The translations under genes were made by a program, and so were the position numbers. This document shows, one piece after another, positions 7,047-14,967 of a stretch of 32,247 bases of DNA. The notes below the pieces were generated by a model. That model was not told the origin of the DNA and did no database searches. It saw nothing but the letters and a program-made list of their open reading frames with translations. The stretch comes from JBCBST01 sp039819115 (GTDB lineage: Bacteria > Bacteroidota > Rhodothermia > Balneolales > Balneolaceae): NCBI GenBank assembly GCA_039819115.1, contig JBCBST010000023.1:1-32247 (forward strand), given 5' to 3'. The stretch's first letter is position 1; every line of letters starts with the position of its first letter.

Positions 7047-7670
7047 ATGTGGAATCCACTTATCATAGGGGTGGCAGGTGGCAGTGGATCGGGTAAAACC
7101 ACAGTCGTCAACCATATCTGTAACACGTTCGGTGAAAAATCCATCCTCAGGCTGGAACACGATTCCTACTACCGGGACCTGGCTCATATGCCGCTGGAAG
7201 AACGGGTAACCCTCAACTTCGATCATCCTTCTTCGCTGGAAACCGAGTTGCTCATCCGGCACATCAAAGCGTTGATTCAGCGCTATCCGGTGGAGGTACC
7301 TATTTACGATTTTGCCCAGCACACCCGGAAAACAGAAACCCGCACGGTTACTCCTACTGATGTTATTCTGATTGATGGCATTCTCATTTTTAGCGAACCA
7401 GAGTTATTGGAACTCATGGATGTTAAGATTTTCGTGGATACCGATGACGATATCCGGTTGCTCCGCCGATTAAAACGCGATATCACAAAGCGGGGTCGTA
7501 CGGTGGAAAGTGTGTTTGAACAGTACGAGAAGTTTGTGCGGCCCATGCATCTTGAGTTTGTTGAACCAAGCAAGCGCTATGCTGATATTATCATCCCCCG
7601 GGGAGGGAAAAATAAAGTAGCCCTCGAAATGGTCACCGCCCTGATTGAGGGCAAAATGAATCAGCCCTGA
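7047..7670 (+). CDS. udk: uridine kinase
   Basis: Phosphorylates uridine and cytidine to UMP/CMP in pyrimidine salvage. The 207-residue length fits the family. The P-loop GGSGSGKTT is at residues 11-19. EHDSYYRDL follows and then NFDHPSSLE, typical of the substrate-binding part, with VPIYDF, the Walker B-like VILIDGILIF and the lid-region arginines RLLRRLKRDITKRGR. It is cytosolic. It is the second gene after the amidase (2-bp gap) and its last 10 bp overlap the end of the convergent coaX gene. No ribosome site is apparent other than coupling from the amidase stop. Confidence 0.95.
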   Translation: MWNPLIIGVAGGSGSGKTTVVNHICNTFGEKSILRLEHDSYYRDLAHMPLEERVTLNFDHPSSLETELLIRHIKALIQRYPVEVPIYDFAQHTRKTETRTVTPTDVILIDGILIFSEPELLELMDVKIFVDTDDDIRLLRRLKRDITKRGRTVESVFEQYEKFVRPMHLEFVEPSKRYADIIIPRGGKNKVALEMVTALIEGKMNQP

Positions 7671-8413
7671 ACCAGGTACCGAGTATAAAAAGCGTTCAAC
7701 CCCTCAAAAATGAGGGTGTGCTCAACCACTCCTTTGTTGATTAAAGCCTGTACAAAGGATGCATCCCCACCGGTAATAAACAGCTCAGATTCTTCTCCCT
7801 GTTCCGAAAAACGCTTCAAGGCTCCTTCAATTCCGTCTTTGAGAAAACCTGCTTTCCCCCACTGCAAAGACGTGTTAGTGGATTTGCCGGGCCATACATT
7901 TGGCAATTCCATCTTCACCTGAGGCAAGGCCGGTGCACGTTCTTCCAGGGTATGTTTTAACTCTGCAACTCCCGGCATAATCACCCCTCCCATAAATCTT
8001 CCTTCCCCATCCATTCGGTCTATGGTAATGGCCGTACCCGCATCTATCACAATAACAGATCGGTTTGTGGTACAAAAAGCACCATAACAGCCAAAGAACC
8101 GATCCATACCTAAGGTATCGGGTGTATCATAATCAAGTAACGATGCCGGGAGATGATGGTGATTAAGAGATAGGACTTCCGTCGAGGGAAGTGCATGTTC
8201 AATAAAAGAGGGGGAATGATGAGTTACTGAGCAACAAACCACCTTAGAAACGGAGATGTTGTTCAGAACGAGCCATTGCGAGAGTTCCTCTGGTTCATTG
8301 TAAGCAAATGAAGGACTTACCAACCATTCGGATCTGTTACAGACAGCAGTCTTGACGGTTGTGTTTCCGGCATCGAGGAATAACACAGAGTGGCTTGGAA
8401 TGATCACATCCAT
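7661..8413 (-). CDS. coaX: type III pantothenate kinase
   Basis: First step of coenzyme A synthesis, phosphorylating pantothenate. It is 250 residues, usual for CoaX. It shows the ASKHA fold signatures: FLDAGNTTVKTAV near the N-terminus (phosphate-binding, D14), LGMDRFFGCYGAF (the G-x-D-R motif contacting pantothenate), VIDAGTAITID (second phosphate motif) and GGVIMPGVAELKHTLEERAPALP (dimer and substrate region). This form does not use the feedback control of CoaA. The gene is convergent with udk and its 3' end overlaps that gene by 10 bp. It is divergent from the SDR gene, with about 50 bp between the start codons, so the two promoters must lie close together. Confidence 0.93.
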   Translation of the reverse strand: MDVIIPSHSVLFLDAGNTTVKTAVCNRSEWLVSPSFAYNEPEELSQWLVLNNISVSKVVCCSVTHHSPSFIEHALPSTEVLSLNHHHLPASLLDYDTPDTLGMDRFFGCYGAFCTTNRSVIVIDAGTAITIDRMDGEGRFMGGVIMPGVAELKHTLEERAPALPQVKMELPNVWPGKSTNTSLQWGKAGFLKDGIEGALKRFSEQGEESELFITGGDASFVQALINKGVVEHTLIFEGLNAFYTRYLVQG

Positions 8414-8463
8414 TTACGAGATTCATAATTAGATCCAAAAAATATACAAATTAAGAGACAACC

Positions 8464-9183
8464 ATGAACCTGGAGTCAAAAGTAGCCATTGTTACCGGAG
8501 CAAGTAGCGGAATCGGAGCACAATTCTGCAAAGATTTAGTTCAAAAAGGGGCTTTGGTGTATGGGCTTGCCCGAAGTGAAGACAAATTGGAGGTTCTCCA
8601 GAACGAACTGGGTGAGCAATTACGGCCAGTACCCATGGATATTACCCAACCCGCTGACCTGGAACAATGGGTTGAAACCACCTTTAACGAAACCCATCAG
8701 CCCGATGTATTAATCAATAATGCAGGTCTGGGCTACTTTGGAAATATCGAAAATCTTAAGCTGAAAGAGTGGGGATCGATGATGAACGTGAATCTTTCCG
8801 GAGTGTTCTATCTCACCCGTTTAATTGTACCCCTCATGAAGGCTAATGAAAGCGTATGCCATATCATTAACATCGCGTCGGTAGCAGGTTTAATGGGTAA
8901 TCCTCAAATCGCTGCTTACAACGCGACCAAATACGGACTTCGGGGATTTAGTGACGCCTTATTCAAAGAACTCCGGTATGACGGCATCAAGGTTTCCTGC
9001 TTTTTCCCGGGATCTATAGCCACCAGCTTTTTTGATCATATTGATGCCGTGAATCTCCATCCGAATATGATGACTCCGAAAGACATCTCGGATACGGTCG
9101 TTTTTGTTCTCCAGACCAACGATAATTATCTGATTAATGAAATCACGATGCGTCCGCTGGATCCACGTGCACCAGAAAACTAA
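8464..9183 (+). CDS. short-chain dehydrogenase/reductase (classical SDR)
   Basis: A 239-residue Rossmann oxidoreductase. The cofactor loop TGASSGIG is at residues 11-18. LARSEDK after the second strand has an Arg fitting NADP(H). NNAG is present, and the catalytic Ser139 (NIASVAG), Tyr152 and Lys156 (YNATK) are all there, so it should be active. The closest general resemblance is to YdfG/FabG-type 3-oxoacyl or hydroxy-acid dehydrogenases; the substrate cannot be decided. It is cytosolic. It stands alone on the plus strand and converges with the DUF2805 gene 21 bp downstream, across a short imperfect palindrome (CTTCAGGTGACCTAAG). Confidence 0.9.
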   Translation: MNLESKVAIVTGASSGIGAQFCKDLVQKGALVYGLARSEDKLEVLQNELGEQLRPVPMDITQPADLEQWVETTFNETHQPDVLINNAGLGYFGNIENLKLKEWGSMMNVNLSGVFYLTRLIVPLMKANESVCHIINIASVAGLMGNPQIAAYNATKYGLRGFSDALFKELRYDGIKVSCFFPGSIATSFFDHIDAVNLHPNMMTPKDISDTVVFVLQTNDNYLINEITMRPLDPRAPEN

Positions 9184-9204
9184 GCTTCAGGTGACCTAAG
9201 AGAA

Positions 9205-9465
9205 TTATTTCAATCGTTTTCCCTGCATAGGACTCACAAAACGGGTGACTTCTGTGCTCCTTTTTTGACGGTGTTTGGTATTTCGCCCCGATACCCGCTC
9301 TCTCCACATCTTGAAACTAGAGGAGGTCATTTCTTTTCGCATAAGTGCGATGGTTTCTTTTTCTGCCAGCCCGAATTGCATCTGAATCGCTTCGAATGGG
9401 GTACGATCTTCCCATGCCATTTCGATAATGCGGCTGATATCACTTGTGGTGAGTGTTTGTTTCAT
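9205..9465 (-). CDS. DUF2805 / TIGR03643 family protein
   Basis: An 86-residue protein of unknown function. The sequence TLTTSDISRIIEMAWEDRTPFEAIQMQFGL, followed by MRKEM, SSFKMWRERVSGR and KHRQKR, is the full pattern of this small conserved family. The N-terminal part looks like a helix-turn-helix (recognition of low-level nucleic-acid binding is only inference) and the C-terminal 35 residues are strongly basic. No start ambiguity: one ATG, with a purine-poor upstream region. The divergent barrel gene begins about 70 bp away. Confidence 0.85.
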   Translation of the reverse strand: MKQTLTTSDISRIIEMAWEDRTPFEAIQMQFGLAEKETIALMRKEMTSSSFKMWRERVSGRNTKHRQKRSTEVTRFVSPMQGKRLK

Positions 9466-9536
9466 GGTAAAAAAACCACTTGAGATGAACGCTTCGTTTC
9501 AGAAAATCCCTTGAAGACCAAAAATCGGAGTTCTTT

Positions 9537-10802
9537 ATGTGTCGCCTTACGTTCTTTTTACTGTTTCTGGTCATAGGTATCGAATGTATCCATGCCCAGG
9601 TGTATGTCGAGAAAAAAACACGGCACCGGTTTGCACAACTGACTGTTGGGCTCGATATCCAGCGCTCCATAGGCGGAACCTCCCGATTCGCACGAGTAGA
9701 TAATACGTTACGGGATGTATCGCTGGATGCCATTTACCGACCTCGTTTCGTGATCGGAGGCACTCATTTCTGGGGACATGCCGATTTTTATATTGCGATT
9801 GAGTTAGGCAATCAGACCTCGGTTAATGGTGACTTTGAAACGCAATTTACATCCGGAGTGGAAACCGTCTTCAAAGCGTACCCCTGGCGCATTGAACAGA
9901 AAAAAATCAGGCCATACGCCGGCTTGGCTTACGTGTCCTATTTCTACGAACAAAGCCAGACCAATGCCACACCCGATCCTGAGTTTGGAAACCGGTTTAA
10001 TGGCCCGGAGTTAAATCGCATTGCCCTCCCCCTTGTGGGTGGAATTACCTACCAGTATAAAAACAGACTCATTGATCTGGGCTTCTTATGGGACTACCGC
10101 AATGAGCAGTCTTATTTTGTGACACCCAATCTGCAGGCCACTTCCATCATGCCACCCCTCTATGTGCATGTATCCTATCGCTGGCTGTTCGACACCACCC
10201 TCTCAGCCGAACGTAACTGGGAAAACGGTACCGCACAGCAACGGACAAAACAATTATTAAAGGAGGGCAGGCTAAACCGGTTCTTTGTTGGAGCCGGTCT
10301 ATCATCGGTGTTCTGGCTTACTGAAAGCCCGGTAAATCCCGACTATGTAGGGGGTTATAGCCCGTCCATATTACCCGACCTTTCGGCGGGTTATTACATG
10401 GCTGGCATGGATGCCAATGTGGCGCTTTCGTACCGCCCGTATCAAACCTCCACCACTTCTTTTGATATAAGCCAAACCCTGAGACGGCGTTCATTCGGGG
10501 GTGAAATCACAAAATTCCTGTTCGATTATAATGGGTTTGCACCGTTTATTGGTCCTGCCCTCACCTACGATTGGCTGGAAGCCGATGATTCCCGTTTCAC
10601 TTCTACCGTGTCGGAACAGCGCTTTGTGGGTGGCGTTACGTTTGGGTGGGATATTCGACCGAACCGTCTTCAGGGATTTGTATTGCGCACCAATCTTAGG
10701 TGGTTTCCAAGAGCACGATTAGATGCTCCCAACGGCAGCGATTACGCATTTGATGCCTTGGAGTTTAATTTTATTCAGGCTGTCTGGTTTTTTGGTAGAT
10801 AA
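9537..10802 (+). CDS. predicted outer-membrane beta-barrel protein, unrecognised
   Basis: A 421-residue protein with a signal peptide (residues 1-20, CIHAQ). The rest alternates short amphipathic strands and Gly/aromatic turns: FAQLTVGLDIQRS, RPRFVIGGTHFWGHADFYIAIELG, IRPYAGLAYVSYFYE, GFAPFIGPALTYDWLE, FVGGVTFGWDI, and it ends in FNFIQAVWFFGR, close to but not exactly a terminal aromatic strand. It seems to consist of two related halves (residues 20-220 and 245-421), each with a FVGAG/FVIGG-type strand, so an internal duplication is possible. I do not recognise the family; no plug, TonB box or enzyme motif is visible. It is a single gene, divergent from the DUF2805 gene and convergent with the DUF1493-like gene. 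Confidence 0.75.
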   Translation: MCRLTFFLLFLVIGIECIHAQVYVEKKTRHRFAQLTVGLDIQRSIGGTSRFARVDNTLRDVSLDAIYRPRFVIGGTHFWGHADFYIAIELGNQTSVNGDFETQFTSGVETVFKAYPWRIEQKKIRPYAGLAYVSYFYEQSQTNATPDPEFGNRFNGPELNRIALPLVGGITYQYKNRLIDLGFLWDYRNEQSYFVTPNLQATSIMPPLYVHVSYRWLFDTTLSAERNWENGTAQQRTKQLLKEGRLNRFFVGAGLSSVFWLTESPVNPDYVGGYSPSILPDLSAGYYMAGMDANVALSYRPYQTSTTSFDISQTLRRRSFGGEITKFLFDYNGFAPFIGPALTYDWLEADDSRFTSTVSEQRFVGGVTFGWDIRPNRLQGFVLRTNLRWFPRARLDAPNGSDYAFDALEFNFIQAVWFFGR

Positions 10803-10826
10803 CTCATGATAGCCGGGTAGCGCGTG

Positions 10827-11210
10827 TTACCAGCGCATCTCATCATGTAATGTCCTTATGGCACGGTAAAACTCACTGACTCTTAAATCCAGGTATTTTG
10901 GTTCTGGGATACCCCTCATTTTTCTGAATTTATACTCACCCCAATAAAATACTCCAATAGGATCAAGTCCTTCCGAACCAAACAGATATTCATGTTCATC
11001 TATATTAAACAGCTTTCTGAATCCATCACCTTCCGGCCAGGAAATCCCGAAGTATTCCTCTGCTTGTATTAATAGGCCAATAGCATCCTCTCCCATAATG
11101 TGTAAATCCTGTTCGATCCATGTTTCAGGTCTAACAGGGTGTTTTCGCGTACGTTCTCTTGAAAACTTTGCTATAAATTCTGCCACATCTTCATAATGTA
11201 TGGGTTCCAT
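10827..11210 (-). CDS. DUF1493-like acyl-carrier-protein homolog
   Basis: A protein of about 127 residues. The segment VAEFIAKFSRER...PETWIEQDLHIMGEDAIGLLIQAEEYFGI follows the DUF1493 pattern: T-x-x-x-x-D-L-x-I-x-G-D-D-A-x-x-L in the place where acyl carrier proteins have DSL. The Ser that carries phosphopantetheine is absent (EDA at residues 43-45 of the longer reading), so it is unlikely to be a carrier in the usual sense. The C-terminal 60 residues are specific and rich in aromatic and basic residues. The start is taken at ATG 11210; GTG 11216 is the in-frame alternative. The function is unknown. It sits between the barrel gene (convergent) and the Bax-inhibitor family gene (same strand, but separated by a hairpin). 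Confidence 0.6.
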   Translation of the reverse strand: MEPIHYEDVAEFIAKFSRERTRKHPVRPETWIEQDLHIMGEDAIGLLIQAEEYFGISWPEGDGFRKLFNIDEHEYLFGSEGLDPIGVFYWGEYKFRKMRGIPEPKYLDLRVSEFYRAIRTLHDEMRW

Positions 11211-11255
11211 GGTCACGGGATATTAATAGCTATCAGTTTTTTTGATTTGTACAAC

Positions 11256-11275
11256 AAGGCGCATAAACGCGCCTT
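11256..11275 (-). terminator. hairpin after the Bax-inhibitor family gene
   Basis: AAGGCGC and GCGCCTT form a 7-bp stem with a 6-base loop, 20 bp past the stop at 11296. On the minus strand only a weak T-rich stretch follows (TTGTTGTAC), so termination may be inefficient. Confidence 0.5.
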
Positions 11276-11295
11276 ATCTCTGATGAAAACCAGGA

Positions 11296-11991
11296 TTAAC
11301 GTCGGTCTCCCAGAATGCGCAGTAACAGCAAAAACAGGTTGATAAAATCGAGGTACAGACGTAATGCGCCGAGGATAGCACCCTTACGTCCTTCCTCGCT
11401 ATTCGCATCCAGACCAAGGCTCATTTCCTTAATCTTTTGGGTATCGTAGGCCGTCAATCCCACAAAAACGATCACTCCCAGGTACGTCAGTATCCAGTAG
11501 AACCCGGAGTTTTGCCAGAACATGTTTACGATACTGCCAATAATGATTCCGATTAACGCCATAAACAGCAGATTGCCCCAACTGGTTAAATCGCGTTTGG
11601 TCACGTATCCATACACGCTCATTACGCCAAACGTAAGTGCGGTAACGAAAAAAGTAGTTGCAATCGATGCCCCGGTATACACCAGGAATATGAAAGAAAG
11701 CGTGAGTCCATTAAGAGCCGAATACAGCAAAAAGAGCCCTATCGCGGTGTTCGAGCTAATACGATTAATAGCGGCACTCATCCAGATAACCAGTCCCAGC
11801 TCTGCAAAAATAAGCCCGTACAATAGAACGGGGTTACCGAAAATAAGCTGTGTCATCGCCTCAGAACTGGCTGTTCGTGCTGCAACAAAGCCGGTTAATA
11901 CCAATGCCAGACTCATCCAGCCATATACTTTATTAATAAAACTGGCCTGTACAGTTTTTGCCTGCTCGGCCGAAAGATGTTGAGTATTCAT
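11296..11991 (-). CDS. Bax inhibitor-1 / YccA family membrane protein
   Basis: A 231-residue inner-membrane protein with about seven transmembrane helices, for example WMSLALVLTGFVAART, LYGLIFAELGLVIWM, AIGLFLLYSALNGLT, TTFFVTALTFGVMSVYGY, NLLFMALIGIIIGSIVNM and YLGVIVFVGLTAYDTQKI. The last ends in the family signature with Asp followed by TQKI, and the protein closes with ALRLYLDFINLFLLLLRILG, typical of BI-1/YccA/YetJ proteins. Relatives act as pH-sensitive calcium leak channels or bind FtsH; which applies here is unknown. The start is put at ATG 11991 (MNTQHLSAEQAK), because the longer frame to 12069 adds 26 residues unlike the family. It is divergent from the acetyltransferase gene. Confidence 0.92.
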   Translation of the reverse strand: MNTQHLSAEQAKTVQASFINKVYGWMSLALVLTGFVAARTASSEAMTQLIFGNPVLLYGLIFAELGLVIWMSAAINRISSNTAIGLFLLYSALNGLTLSFIFLVYTGASIATTFFVTALTFGVMSVYGYVTKRDLTSWGNLLFMALIGIIIGSIVNMFWQNSGFYWILTYLGVIVFVGLTAYDTQKIKEMSLGLDANSEEGRKGAILGALRLYLDFINLFLLLLRILGDRR

Positions 11992-12143
11992 GTACACACG
12001 TTTTGGTTGTCGAAAAGATAATGAATCACATCCTGATAACGATATCAAGCAATGTAAAGGTTGTATCAAAAAGTATGCCTGTTTAATCCGTGTTGCATTC
12101 TTTTGCCTTGTCCCTTTTTATGAAAAAGCGTAGTTACCAACAC

Positions 12144-12722
12144 ATGGAAACAACTTTCTTTGCACACGAAACCGCCGTAATTGATGCCGGGTCCGTTATT
12201 GGAAAAGGAACCCGGATCTGGCATTTCTCTCATATCATGCCCGATTGCGTTATTGGTGATCATTGTAATATTGGTCAAAATGTCGTGGTGTCACCAGGCG
12301 TGAAGCTGGGTAAAAATGTTAAGGTTCAAAATAACGTATCGATTTATACCGGCGTGATGTGTGAGGATGATGTCTTCCTTGGTCCTTCTATGGTGTTTAC
12401 CAATATCATCAACCCGCGTAGTGCCGTGGTCCGAAAAGAACAATACGTAACCACCAACGTCCGAAAAGGAGCCAGTATCGGCGCTAACGCAACCGTTATC
12501 TGTGGAAACGAAATTGGCGCCTATGCGTTAATCGGTGCCGGTGCCGTAATCACTAAACCCGTCGCCCCCTATGCATTGGTTGTGGGCAACCCGGCCAAAC
12601 AAATAGGTTGGGTGAGTGAATTTGGCCATCGTCTTTTGTTTGACGATAACAGCCATGCGACCTGTCCGGAGAGTGGACAGGTATACCAGTTAATTGACCA
12701 GAATGTATCCCGTATTTCCTAA
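12144..12722 (+). CDS. WbpD/WlbB-like sugar N-acetyltransferase (hexapeptide repeat)
   Basis: A left-handed beta-helix acyltransferase that, in this family, acetylates UDP-2-acetamido-3-amino-2,3-dideoxy-glucuronic acid using acetyl-CoA for O-antigen or capsule precursors. Hexapeptide coils run from residue about 8 to 165: VIDAGSVIGKGTRIWHFSHI, IGDHCNIGQNVVV, GKNVKVQNNVSIYTGV, then TNIINPR and KGASIGANATVICG with NEIGAYALIGAGAVI. The C-terminal tail ATCPESGQVYQL resembles the Cys/Tyr-containing tail of WlbB-type enzymes. The start is set at ATG 12144 (METTFFAHETAVIDAG), which matches the family; upstream in-frame ATGs at 12090 and 12120 would add a spurious extension. It is followed 12 bp later by the GH16 gene. 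The exact substrate is inferred. Confidence 0.85.
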   Translation: METTFFAHETAVIDAGSVIGKGTRIWHFSHIMPDCVIGDHCNIGQNVVVSPGVKLGKNVKVQNNVSIYTGVMCEDDVFLGPSMVFTNIINPRSAVVRKEQYVTTNVRKGASIGANATVICGNEIGAYALIGAGAVITKPVAPYALVVGNPAKQIGWVSEFGHRLLFDDNSHATCPESGQVYQLIDQNVSRIS

Positions 12723-12734
12723 TCTTATGTACTT

Positions 12735-13550
12735 ATGAATCGTCTACTCCTTTTTATACTCCCCGTTTTGTTGATCAGTTGTTCTTCATCTACAGAAGAA
12801 ACCGAAGAAGCACCGGTTGATACCGGACCATTTTCCGATTTGGTATGGAGCGATGAATTTGATGATACCCGGTTAGATCGTACAAAGTGGATTACCGAAA
12901 CCGGTGCCCACGGCTGGGGAAATAACGAATGGCAGGATTATACTGAAGTTGCCAACGTTGAGCTGAATGACGGTATCTTAAACATCATCGCTAAAAAAGT
13001 GGGTAACGGCCAACGTGCCGGTGATTATACTTCTGCCCGCCTCAACAGCCGGTTCGAATTCACGTACGGCCGTTTAGAAGTACGTGCAAAAGTGCCCACT
13101 CATCGGGGTAACGGGCTTTGGCCTGCTATCTGGATGTTAGGAGATCCCGAAATGAGATGGCCGCTTCGAGGTGAAATCGACGTTCTGGAGTGGGTTAGTT
13201 TTGATCCGAATAATGTCCATTTTACCATTCATAGTGAGGCCAATAACCATATCGATGGCACACAGGCCGGTTCAGGGGCTGTTTTTCACCCAACCGTGGA
13301 TAATGAGTTTCACACGTACGGCCTGTTGTGGGAAGAAGACCGTCTCCGGTTCTACATCGACGATAGCACCAACGTACAATTTACTTTTGACCGACCTGAA
13401 AACCCTACACAGGAGAATTGGCCCTTTGACAAACCGTTCTACGTGCTCTTAAATATGGCTGTGGGTGGTTCATGGGGAGGTTCGAGAGGAGTAAACGATA
13501 ATATATTCCCGGCTACCTTCGAAATTGACTATGTGCGGGTTTACCAATAG
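12735..13550 (+). CDS. GH16 endo-beta-1,3-glucanase (laminarinase-like) lipoprotein
   Basis: A 271-residue lipoprotein (LLISC lipobox, Cys16) with one glycoside hydrolase family 16 domain filling residues about 37-271. LVWSDEFDDTRLD begins the fold and WITETGAHGWGNNEWQDYT fits laminarinases. The catalytic E-x-D-x-x-E motif is intact as GEIDVLEW, with the nucleophile E147, D149 and the acid/base E152. GLWPAIWML and FHTYGLLWEEDRLRFYIDD are usual for the family, and it ends in ATFEIDYVRVYQ. It should hydrolyse beta-1,3-glucans such as laminarin at the cell surface or in the periplasm. It has no carbohydrate-binding module. It follows the acetyltransferase gene by 12 bp and converges with the Smr gene 3 bp away. 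Confidence 0.93.
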   Translation: MNRLLLFILPVLLISCSSSTEETEEAPVDTGPFSDLVWSDEFDDTRLDRTKWITETGAHGWGNNEWQDYTEVANVELNDGILNIIAKKVGNGQRAGDYTSARLNSRFEFTYGRLEVRAKVPTHRGNGLWPAIWMLGDPEMRWPLRGEIDVLEWVSFDPNNVHFTIHSEANNHIDGTQAGSGAVFHPTVDNEFHTYGLLWEEDRLRFYIDDSTNVQFTFDRPENPTQENWPFDKPFYVLLNMAVGGSWGGSRGVNDNIFPATFEIDYVRVYQ

Positions 13551-13553
13551 CCG

Positions 13554-13823
13554 CTATTTCTTAAGTTCAACCAGAGTTGCTCCCCAGCTGCTCTGATCGT
13601 CTGCAAGGCGATAAGAAACAACCTGCGGATTTCGATCCAGTAAGGCGTGCACCGTTCTTCGGAGTACGCCTTTTCCTTTACCATGAATAATCCGTACTGA
13701 CACAATATCCTTTTCCAGGCATGCCTCGATATAGTCAGGTATCAGAGTCTTTATTTCCTTTGGTTGAAAAAGGTGCAGATCCAGAATCCCATCAATCGGA
13801 AGTTCTATGGGGTCTTCGCTCAT
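13554..13823 (-). CDS. Smr domain protein
   Basis: An 89-residue protein that is essentially a lone Smr domain like the C-terminus of MutS2. The DLHLF motif (D15, H17) and the loop HGKGKGVLR (H47-R55) are present; these mark the nuclease/nucleic-acid binding site of the family. The domain ends with SSWGATLVELKK, close to the usual GATIVxL end. It is presumably cytosolic, with nicking or RNA cleavage activity on branched nucleic acids or collided ribosomes in relatives. It is 2 bp downstream of the Dabb gene and surely co-transcribed with it. Confidence 0.9.
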   Translation of the reverse strand: MSEDPIELPIDGILDLHLFQPKEIKTLIPDYIEACLEKDIVSVRIIHGKGKGVLRRTVHALLDRNPQVVSYRLADDQSSWGATLVELKK

Positions 13824-13825
13824 AC

Positions 13826-14134
13826 TTACATTTCGTAGTCTACCACCCGACGCTCTTCGGCAACGCTTACAATAAAATCCACCACTTTCAGATGAATCTT
13901 ATGCTTCCGGTATACTTCCAGATCTTCGTAGGTATCCATGGTTGCCGTAAGTACGACATCGCTAAAAGCACCTCCCGACTCCTCCAAAAAAGAAATACCG
14001 ACTTCAGCAGAATGCAACTCGTCTAATTGGTCGACTAAACCTTCCAGTCGCTCTTTCATCAACAATGCATTTTCTGCTTTTGATTTACCATTTGCCCTTT
14101 CCTTAAGCTTCCACATAACGATGTGCTTAATCAT
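13826..14134 (-). CDS. Dabb (stress-responsive alpha/beta barrel) protein
   Basis: A 102-residue protein of the dimeric alpha/beta-barrel family. It starts with IKHIVMWKLKE (H4 is conserved) and continues with LKERLEGLVDQ-like helix, EVGISF, SDVVLTATMDTYEDLEVYRKHKIHLKVVDFI, which is the family signature including the HxxH-like pair near the end, and RRVVDYEM. Function in bacteria is largely unknown; some relatives are stress induced or are small-molecule enzymes. It precedes the Smr gene by 2 bp in the same unit. The promoter must lie in the 120-bp gap shared with the divergent folE gene. Confidence 0.9.
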   Translation of the reverse strand: MIKHIVMWKLKERANGKSKAENALLMKERLEGLVDQLDELHSAEVGISFLEESGGAFSDVVLTATMDTYEDLEVYRKHKIHLKVVDFIVSVAEERRVVDYEM

Positions 14135-14257
14135 GATCTTCTCTTACTTCTGATTTAATATAATACCCTTTGTAACCCTTTTCGATCATTATCAATTCAT
14201 TGTTGGAACCCTTACCTTTAGAGTCGAGTTTTTCAGGACATTTTTTAAACTCAGACC

Positions 14258-14959
14258 ATGAAAGAAACCGATAAATTGGTGAACCAACTTGATTTTGATC
14301 CGGTCGAAGCCGAACACATGGGCGACGACCACCTGGGCTCTGCCGAATTGACTCCTTTACGGGATGATGCCTTTACATTATCCGATGATGAAAAAATAGA
14401 GGTCATTAAAGACCATTTCGCTCAGATTATGCATACGCTGGGACTCGATTTAACCGACGACAGCCTGAAGGGCACTCCCCATCGTGTGGCCAAGATGTAC
14501 GTTAAAGAAATCTTTCACGGATTAAATCCGGCAAACCGTCCAGACGCCAGAACGTTTAGTAATCATTACGATTACACCGACATGGTGATCGAAAAAAATA
14601 TTCAGGTTACTTCGTTTTGTGAGCATCATTTCCTTCCTTTTATTGGGAAAGCTCATGTTGCATACATCTCAAAAGGCAACGTAATTGGGTTGTCTAAGAT
14701 TAATCGTCTGGTCGATTACTATTCACGCAGACCACAAGTGCAGGAACGATTAACCCTTCAAATTGCAGATGCGCTTTCTTCTGCTATGAAAACGGAAGAT
14801 GTAGCGGTATTTATTGATAGCAAGCATCTTTGTGTATCCACACGTGGTATTAAAGATATGAGCAGCAGCACCATCACCTCTGAGTTTCGTGGCGCTTTCC
14901 GTGAAAAAAAGACTCAACAGAAGTTTATCGATTTCATCCGAACAGAAACTGAATTATAG
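14258..14959 (+). CDS. folE: GTP cyclohydrolase I (type IA)
   Basis: Converts GTP to dihydroneopterin triphosphate, the first step of folate (and pterin) synthesis. The 233 residues include a 45-residue acidic N-terminal extension beyond the usual core. The core begins at DEKIEVIKDHFAQIMHTLGLD. The substrate and zinc site is complete: C121-E-H-H124 (SFCEHHFLPF) and C192 (SKHLCVSTRG), plus GLSKINRLVDYYSRRPQVQERLT and the end of the domain TSEFRGAF. It is a cytosolic homodecamer in relatives. The cysS gene starts 8 bp later, so it is the first gene of a folE-cysS-yidD-hisI run. No riboswitch-like structure was seen upstream. Confidence 0.96.
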   Translation: MKETDKLVNQLDFDPVEAEHMGDDHLGSAELTPLRDDAFTLSDDEKIEVIKDHFAQIMHTLGLDLTDDSLKGTPHRVAKMYVKEIFHGLNPANRPDARTFSNHYDYTDMVIEKNIQVTSFCEHHFLPFIGKAHVAYISKGNVIGLSKINRLVDYYSRRPQVQERLTLQIADALSSAMKTEDVAVFIDSKHLCVSTRGIKDMSSSTITSEFRGAFREKKTQQKFIDFIRTETEL

Positions 14960-14967
14960 CACGAGTT

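Noticed and set aside
11522..11983. A long plus-strand frame across the Bax-inhibitor family gene
   Set aside because: It is the antisense shadow of a well-supported membrane protein and resembles nothing.
14135..14257. A riboswitch before folE, considered because folate genes can carry one
   Set aside because: No stable multi-stem structure or pseudoknot-like pairing was visible in this AT-rich gap.
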